9,687 nucleotides of DNA from Pseudomonadota bacterium. Lineage in GTDB: Bacteria; Pseudomonadota; Alphaproteobacteria; Azospirillales; Azospirillaceae. A program made the translations under genes and the position numbers. The notes under the pieces are model-generated. The model saw only the letters and a program-made list of their open reading frames with translations. It did not search any database and was not told the DNA's origin. The DNA lies in assembly GCA_023413605.1 (NCBI GenBank), contig JAEZPL010000018.1, positions 1 to 9,687 of the forward strand. Reading direction: 5' to 3'. This document shows positions 6,148 through 9,687 of this stretch, piece after piece. Numbering within the stretch: the first letter of the stretch is position 1; every line of letters starts with the position of its first letter.

Positions 6148-7332
6148 ATGCACAATCCCACGCTGCCCCCCGATTCCACGCTATCCAGCTTTCCCACGTT
6201 GCTGGACGGATTCTTTCTCGGCGGCTTCGAATGCTCGACGCACCGGCGGCACGACGGGCGCCGGCTCGACCTGATCGCAGCGACCGGCCACGATCGGCAC
6301 GCCGCCCGCGACTATCAGCGGATGGCCGCCCACGGGCTCCGCACCGTGCGCGACGGGGTGCGCTGGCACCTGATCGAAACGACGCCCGGCCATTACGACT
6401 GGTCCAGCGCCCTGCCGATGGTCCGCGCCGCGCGCGAGGCCGGCGTGCAGGTCATCTGGGACCTGTGCCACTACGGCTGGCCGGACGACGTCGACATCTG
6501 GCGCCCCGGCTTTGTGGAGCGTTTCGCCCGCTTCGCCGCGGCCTTCGCCGCCCTGGTGCGGGATGAGGGCGGGGATGCCCCCTTCTACTGCCCGGTCAAC
6601 GAGATATCCTACTGGTCTTGGGCCGGCGGCGACATGGAGCGGTTCAACCCCATGGCCACCCGCCGTGGGATGGAACTGAAGCATCAACTGGTGCGCGCCT
6701 CCATCGCGGGCATCGACGCCATCCGTGCGGCGGACCCGCGCGCCCGCATCGTCCAGGTCGATCCGATCATCAACGTCCTGCCCCGGCCCGACCGCAGGGG
6801 CGACAAGACTGCGGCCGAGCACGCGCGCCTCGCCCAGTACGAGGCGTGGGACATGATCGGCGGCTACGCCTGGCCCGGCCTGGGCGGCAAGCCCGAATAT
6901 CTGGACGTGATCGGGGTCAACTACTATTCCGACAACCAATGGTTTCTGAACGGCGGGACCATCGGCCGGGACGACCCGCGCTACCGCCCCTTCGCCGACA
7001 TCCTGGCGGAGGTGCACCAGCGCTACGGCCGCCCGGTGCTGGTGGCGGAGACGGGGGCGGAGGGCGATGCCCGCGTGCCCTGGTTCGACTATGTTTGCGA
7101 TCAGGTCCAGGCCGCGCTGCGCGACGGGGTGCCGGTGGAGGGCATCTGCCTCTACCCGATCCTGGACTATCCCGGCTGGGCCAACGACCGCCATTGCGAG
7201 GTGGGGCTGTACGGCCTGTGCGACGAGGAGGGCGGACGCTGCCTGCACCAGCCGCTCGCCGACGCGCTGGAACGCCAGCAGGCCCGCTTCGACCGCCTGT
7301 TCGGCCGCCCGACGCTGCAAGCCGCCCAATGA
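6148..7332 (+). CDS. Clan-A glycoside hydrolase, GH1-like (beta-glucosidase-type)
   Basis: The 394-aa protein is a TIM-barrel retaining glycosidase. It has DGFFLGGFECSTHRR at about 15-30 (the FxxGxxxS-like start of GH1 barrels), then HYGWPDDVD near 110. The putative acid/base Glu152 is in PVNEIS and the putative nucleophile Glu301 is in VAETGAEGD. Canonical GH1 motifs are TFNEP and (I/V)TENG, so both active-site motifs are divergent, and the protein is shorter than the usual 440-480 aa. There is no signal peptide, so it should act in the cytoplasm. It may trim or edit the glycan made by the upstream fusion protein (inference). The ATG at 6148 is chosen for its GGAAGGG site; an extension back to the TTG at 6016 would run through the terminator and encode a proline-rich tail unlike the family. 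Its stop overlaps the ABC gene start. The substrate is unknown. Confidence 0.75.
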   Translation: MHNPTLPPDSTLSSFPTLLDGFFLGGFECSTHRRHDGRRLDLIAATGHDRHAARDYQRMAAHGLRTVRDGVRWHLIETTPGHYDWSSALPMVRAAREAGVQVIWDLCHYGWPDDVDIWRPGFVERFARFAAAFAALVRDEGGDAPFYCPVNEISYWSWAGGDMERFNPMATRRGMELKHQLVRASIAGIDAIRAADPRARIVQVDPIINVLPRPDRRGDKTAAEHARLAQYEAWDMIGGYAWPGLGGKPEYLDVIGVNYYSDNQWFLNGGTIGRDDPRYRPFADILAEVHQRYGRPVLVAETGAEGDARVPWFDYVCDQVQAALRDGVPVEGICLYPILDYPGWANDRHCEVGLYGLCDEEGGRCLHQPLADALERQQARFDRLFGRPTLQAAQ

Positions 7333-9116
7333 GCGCCGGCATGAGTGCGGGCGTCATGAACGCGCGGCCCATCCCGAGCCGCCCGATCCGCTTCCTGACG
7401 GGCTACGTCCGGCGGCGGCCCTGGCAATTCGGCACCCTGTTCGCGATCATCGTCGGTGCTGCGGCCTGCGCCGTCGGCGTCCAGTACGGCATGAAGCTGC
7501 TGATCGACGCCATGGCCTCCCCCGACCGGCAGACGGCGGACGTGTGGTCGCCACTCGGCCTGTTTCTGGGCCTGATCGCGATGGAGAACGTGTTATGGCG
7601 GCTGGGCGGCTGGCTCGGCTGCCGCACGGTGCTGGCCACCGGCGTGGACATGCGGCTGGACCTGTTCCAGCACCTGACCGGCCATTCCATGCGGTATTTT
7701 TCCGAGCATCTGGCGGGGTCGCTCGGCAACCGCATCGCCTCCACCGAGAACGCGGCAACCACCATCTTTCGCACCCTGACCTGGAACATCGTCCCGCCCT
7801 GCACGGACTTCCTGGGCGCGGTGGTGGTCCTGCTGACCATTCATTGGGGGATGGCGGTGGCGTTGGTGGGCTTCGTCGCGATCGTCGCCGGGGCCATCGT
7901 GTACCTCGGCCTGCGCGGCCGGGCGGTGCACCACGCCTACGCCGAGCAGACCGCCCGCACCAACGGTGAATTGGTGGACGTCGTCTCCAACGTCTGGACG
8001 GTGAAAGCCTTTTCCGCACGCGGGCGGGAGCGCGACCGGCTGGCCCGCGAATTCGGCGTGGAGGCCGACGCGCACCGGCGCAGCTGGATGCATCTGGAAA
8101 AGACCCGCGTCGTCCACGACGTCTGCCTGTGGGTGATGGCCGGGTCGATGCTGCTGTGGGCCTTGCTGCTGTGGCAGGGCGGGCAGATCACCACCGGTGA
8201 CGTGGTGATCGTCAGCGCGCTGACCTTCCGTATCCTGCACGGCTCCCGCGACCTTGCCTTCGCGCTGGTCAGCGCCACCCAGCAGTACAGCGCCATCGCG
8301 GAAAGCCTGCGGGTGATCGCCAAGCCGCACGACGTGCTGGACCCGGTACCGGCCTTGCCGGCCACGCCCGGCGGCGGCGCCATCGACTTCGAGGCGGTGT
8401 CCTACCGCTATCCGGAAGGCCGTCAGGTGCTCGACCGCTTCAACCTGTCGATCCCGGCCGGGCAGAAGGTCGGTCTGGTCGGGCCGTCGGGGGCAGGAAA
8501 ATCCACGATCATCAGCCTGATCCAGCGGCTGGACGACGTGCAGCGCGGCACCATCCTGATCGACGGCCAGCCGATAACCGCCATGGCGCAGGACGAGTTG
8601 CGGGCGAAGATCGCCGTGGTGCCCCAGGACATCGCCCTGTTCCACCGACCGATCCTGGAGAACATCCGCTATGGCCGCCCCGACGCCACCGACGAGGAGG
8701 TCTTCGCCGCCGCCCGCCATGCCTTTTGCGACGGCTTCATCCGGCAGTTGCCGGAGGGCTACGCGACCATGGTGGGGGAACGCGGCGTGCGCCTGTCCGG
8801 CGGTCAGCGGCAGCGGCTGGGCATCGCCCGCGCCTTCCTGAAGAACGCCCCGATCCTGATCCTGGACGAGGCCACCTCGGCGCTCGACACCCAGTCGGAG
8901 CGGGAAATCCAGATGGCGCTGGCCGATCTCGCCCAGGGCCGGACGGTGGTCGCCGTCGCTCACCGCCTGTCCACCGTCTCGGCCTTCGACCGCGTGCTGG
9001 TCCTGGTGGACGGCCGTATCGCGGAGGACGGCCACCCCTCCGAACTGCGGCGCCGGCGGGGCGGGGTGTTCAACTCGCTCTGGCAGCTCCAGGCCGAGGG
9101 GTTCGCGGCGGAGTAG
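7329..9116 (+). CDS. ABC exporter, fused transmembrane and ATPase domains (MsbA/ABCB type)
   Basis: The 595-aa half-transporter has six likely membrane helices at about 34-55, 73-95, 150-172, 175-196, 262-284 and 287-305. A complete nucleotide-binding domain follows: Walker A GPSGAGKST at 385-393 with Lys391, Q-loop Gln433, signature LSGGQ at 489-493, Walker B ILILDEATS with Asp513 and catalytic Glu514, and the switch His545. It should work as a homodimer in the inner membrane, moving a substrate outward. Relatives export lipids, glycolipids, peptides or glucans. The ATG overlaps the hydrolase TGA (ATGA at 7329-7332), which indicates translational coupling; no good Shine-Dalgarno is seen, and ATGs at 7341 and 7356 are alternatives. 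The frame is open 711 bp further upstream, but that part is a shadow of the hydrolase gene. Context suggests a galactofuranose-containing substrate (inference). Confidence 0.9.
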   Translation: MSAGMSAGVMNARPIPSRPIRFLTGYVRRRPWQFGTLFAIIVGAAACAVGVQYGMKLLIDAMASPDRQTADVWSPLGLFLGLIAMENVLWRLGGWLGCRTVLATGVDMRLDLFQHLTGHSMRYFSEHLAGSLGNRIASTENAATTIFRTLTWNIVPPCTDFLGAVVVLLTIHWGMAVALVGFVAIVAGAIVYLGLRGRAVHHAYAEQTARTNGELVDVVSNVWTVKAFSARGRERDRLAREFGVEADAHRRSWMHLEKTRVVHDVCLWVMAGSMLLWALLLWQGGQITTGDVVIVSALTFRILHGSRDLAFALVSATQQYSAIAESLRVIAKPHDVLDPVPALPATPGGGAIDFEAVSYRYPEGRQVLDRFNLSIPAGQKVGLVGPSGAGKSTIISLIQRLDDVQRGTILIDGQPITAMAQDELRAKIAVVPQDIALFHRPILENIRYGRPDATDEEVFAAARHAFCDGFIRQLPEGYATMVGERGVRLSGGQRQRLGIARAFLKNAPILILDEATSALDTQSEREIQMALADLAQGRTVVAVAHRLSTVSAFDRVLVLVDGRIAEDGHPSELRRRRGGVFNSLWQLQAEGFAAE

Positions 9117-9289
9117 CCGAACAAGGACCGCAGGAGAGGTGTTGATTTGACCGGAAGGCGGGTGGGGGTTTTCGTGCCCTCACCTGACGCGGATCAATTC
9201 CCACGGCACGGTCCAGGTTTACAACGGTTCCCGGAACGACGCTCCGGCCGCCACCGGCGGACGGACGCGCACAGTGAAAGGGACCGGGC

Positions 9290-9687
9290 ATGGAACAGAA
9301 CGCGCGGGAGCAAGGCACGCGAAACGCCGCCAGCGTTCTGGTGCGGCTGCTGCCGGCCGTCGCGGCACTGCCGGTGGTCCTGGCCGTGTCGGCGCAGACC
9401 AGCCCGATGCCGCCGGCAAGCCGCCCGCCGGTGGCCGAGGAACAGTCCGTGCACAACCTGCGGCCGGATACCTGCCGGCAGACGCTGGGCACCCTTATCA
9501 AGGAGTCCCGGGGCAACCGCGACGTCCTGTGGATCTGGGCGGACCAATCCCCGCAGGGCAGCCTCGTGATGAACGATTCCCTGTCCTGGGTTCGCCCGGA
9601 CGCCGCCCCCCCCCCCTACGCCATCAACCCCAACGCACCGAACGCCAAACAGCCGGCCTGGGCCTGCACCTTCCCGCAGAACTCCGT
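9290..9687 (+). CDS. Hypothetical secreted protein, 5' part only (runs off the window)
   Basis: An open frame from the ATG at 9290 continues to the last base of the window, giving 132 residues of an unfinished protein. It starts with a plausible Sec signal peptide: basic residues up to Arg19, a hydrophobic core at about 20-33 (LLPAVAALPVVLAV) and a cleavage site after VSA35. The mature part has a Pro-rich segment (38-48), then DTCRQTLGTLIKESRGNRDVLWIWADQ, a Pro/Asn-rich stretch and WACTF. Cys62 and Cys126 could form a disulfide in the periplasm. Third codon positions are strongly G/C, as in the neighbours, which supports this frame over the overlapping Arg-rich frame starting at 9147. AAAGGGA at 9277-9283 is a fair ribosome-binding site. 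An 11-base C-run (9606-9616) encodes the tail of Ala106 and Pro107-109. I do not recognise the family. Confidence 0.7.
   Translation, partial: MEQNAREQGTRNAASVLVRLLPAVAALPVVLAVSAQTSPMPPASRPPVAEEQSVHNLRPDTCRQTLGTLIKESRGNRDVLWIWADQSPQGSLVMNDSLSWVRPDAAPPPYAINPNAPNAKQPAWACTFPQNS
9606..9616 (+). repeat. Homopolymer run of 11 cytosines inside a reading frame
   Basis: Eleven consecutive C bases fall within codons for Ala-Pro-Pro-Pro of the secreted protein. With 11 C the frame stays open to the window end with normal codon bias. A tract this long is prone to slippage in replication and to sequencing error. Confidence 0.85.

Noticed and set aside
6618..7328. 237-codon upstream extension of the ABC exporter frame
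   Set aside because: It overlaps the hydrolase gene in another frame and is Arg/Pro/Gly rich with no membrane segment. The ATGA overlap at 7329 gives a natural start.
7593..9035. 480-aa open frame on the minus strand
   Set aside because: It is antisense to the ABC exporter and has the same shadow-frame composition (His/Gln/Asp/Gly rich) with no domain.
9227..9237. GTTCC-C-GGAAC palindrome as an SOS or other operator
   Set aside because: The spacing does not match the direct-repeat GTTC-N7-GTTC LexA box of alphaproteobacteria, and no promoter could be placed beside it.
9147..9569. 140-aa plus-strand frame after the ABC gene
   Set aside because: The Arg/Pro/Cys-rich composition is typical of a shadow. 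The overlapping frame from 9290 has a signal peptide and correct codon bias.

Overview
The window is high-GC DNA with strongly G/C-biased third codon positions. The genes look alphaproteobacterial, probably Rhodospirillales and Azospirillum-like. The main pointers are a short ribbon-helix-helix protein beginning MCQIFAGQDP and a Tat-exported small subunit paired with a GMC dehydrogenase. This placement is inference from gene content, not a database result. I see no tRNA, rRNA, insertion sequence, phage gene or CRISPR array.

Region 1 (1-2733) is a plus-strand, three-gene operon: glyoxalase I (gloA), a Tat-signal small subunit of the gluconate 2-dehydrogenase subunit 3 type, and a large FAD-dependent GMC oxidoreductase with an Fe-S-type cysteine cluster. 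The last two should form a periplasmic sugar or polyol dehydrogenase in which the small subunit carries the signal-less catalytic subunit through Tat. No cytochrome subunit is present. The operon ends at a perfect 10-bp hairpin shared with a convergent gene.

Region 2 (2742-3520) holds a minus-strand ribbon-helix-helix protein and a 395-bp divergent intergenic region. That region is partly AT-rich and contains several short palindromes and one sigma70-like promoter candidate facing the next operon.

Region 3 (3521-9116) looks like a glycan locus on the plus strand. It encodes (a) an 826-aa fusion of a GT-B glycosyltransferase and UDP-galactopyranose mutase, (b) a clan-A, GH1-like glycoside hydrolase, and (c) an MsbA-type ABC exporter whose start codon overlaps the hydrolase stop codon (ATGA). 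A probable terminator follows the fusion gene. Between it and the hydrolase is a structured leader with a long hairpin and an alternative hairpin that could mask the ribosome-binding site. A plausible reading is that UDP-galactofuranose is made and transferred by one polypeptide, the glycan is trimmed or checked by the hydrolase, and a lipid-linked or oligosaccharide product is exported by the ABC protein.

Region 4 (9117-9687) contains the 5' part of a gene for a secreted protein that runs off the window. It carries an uninterrupted run of 11 cytosines inside the reading frame.
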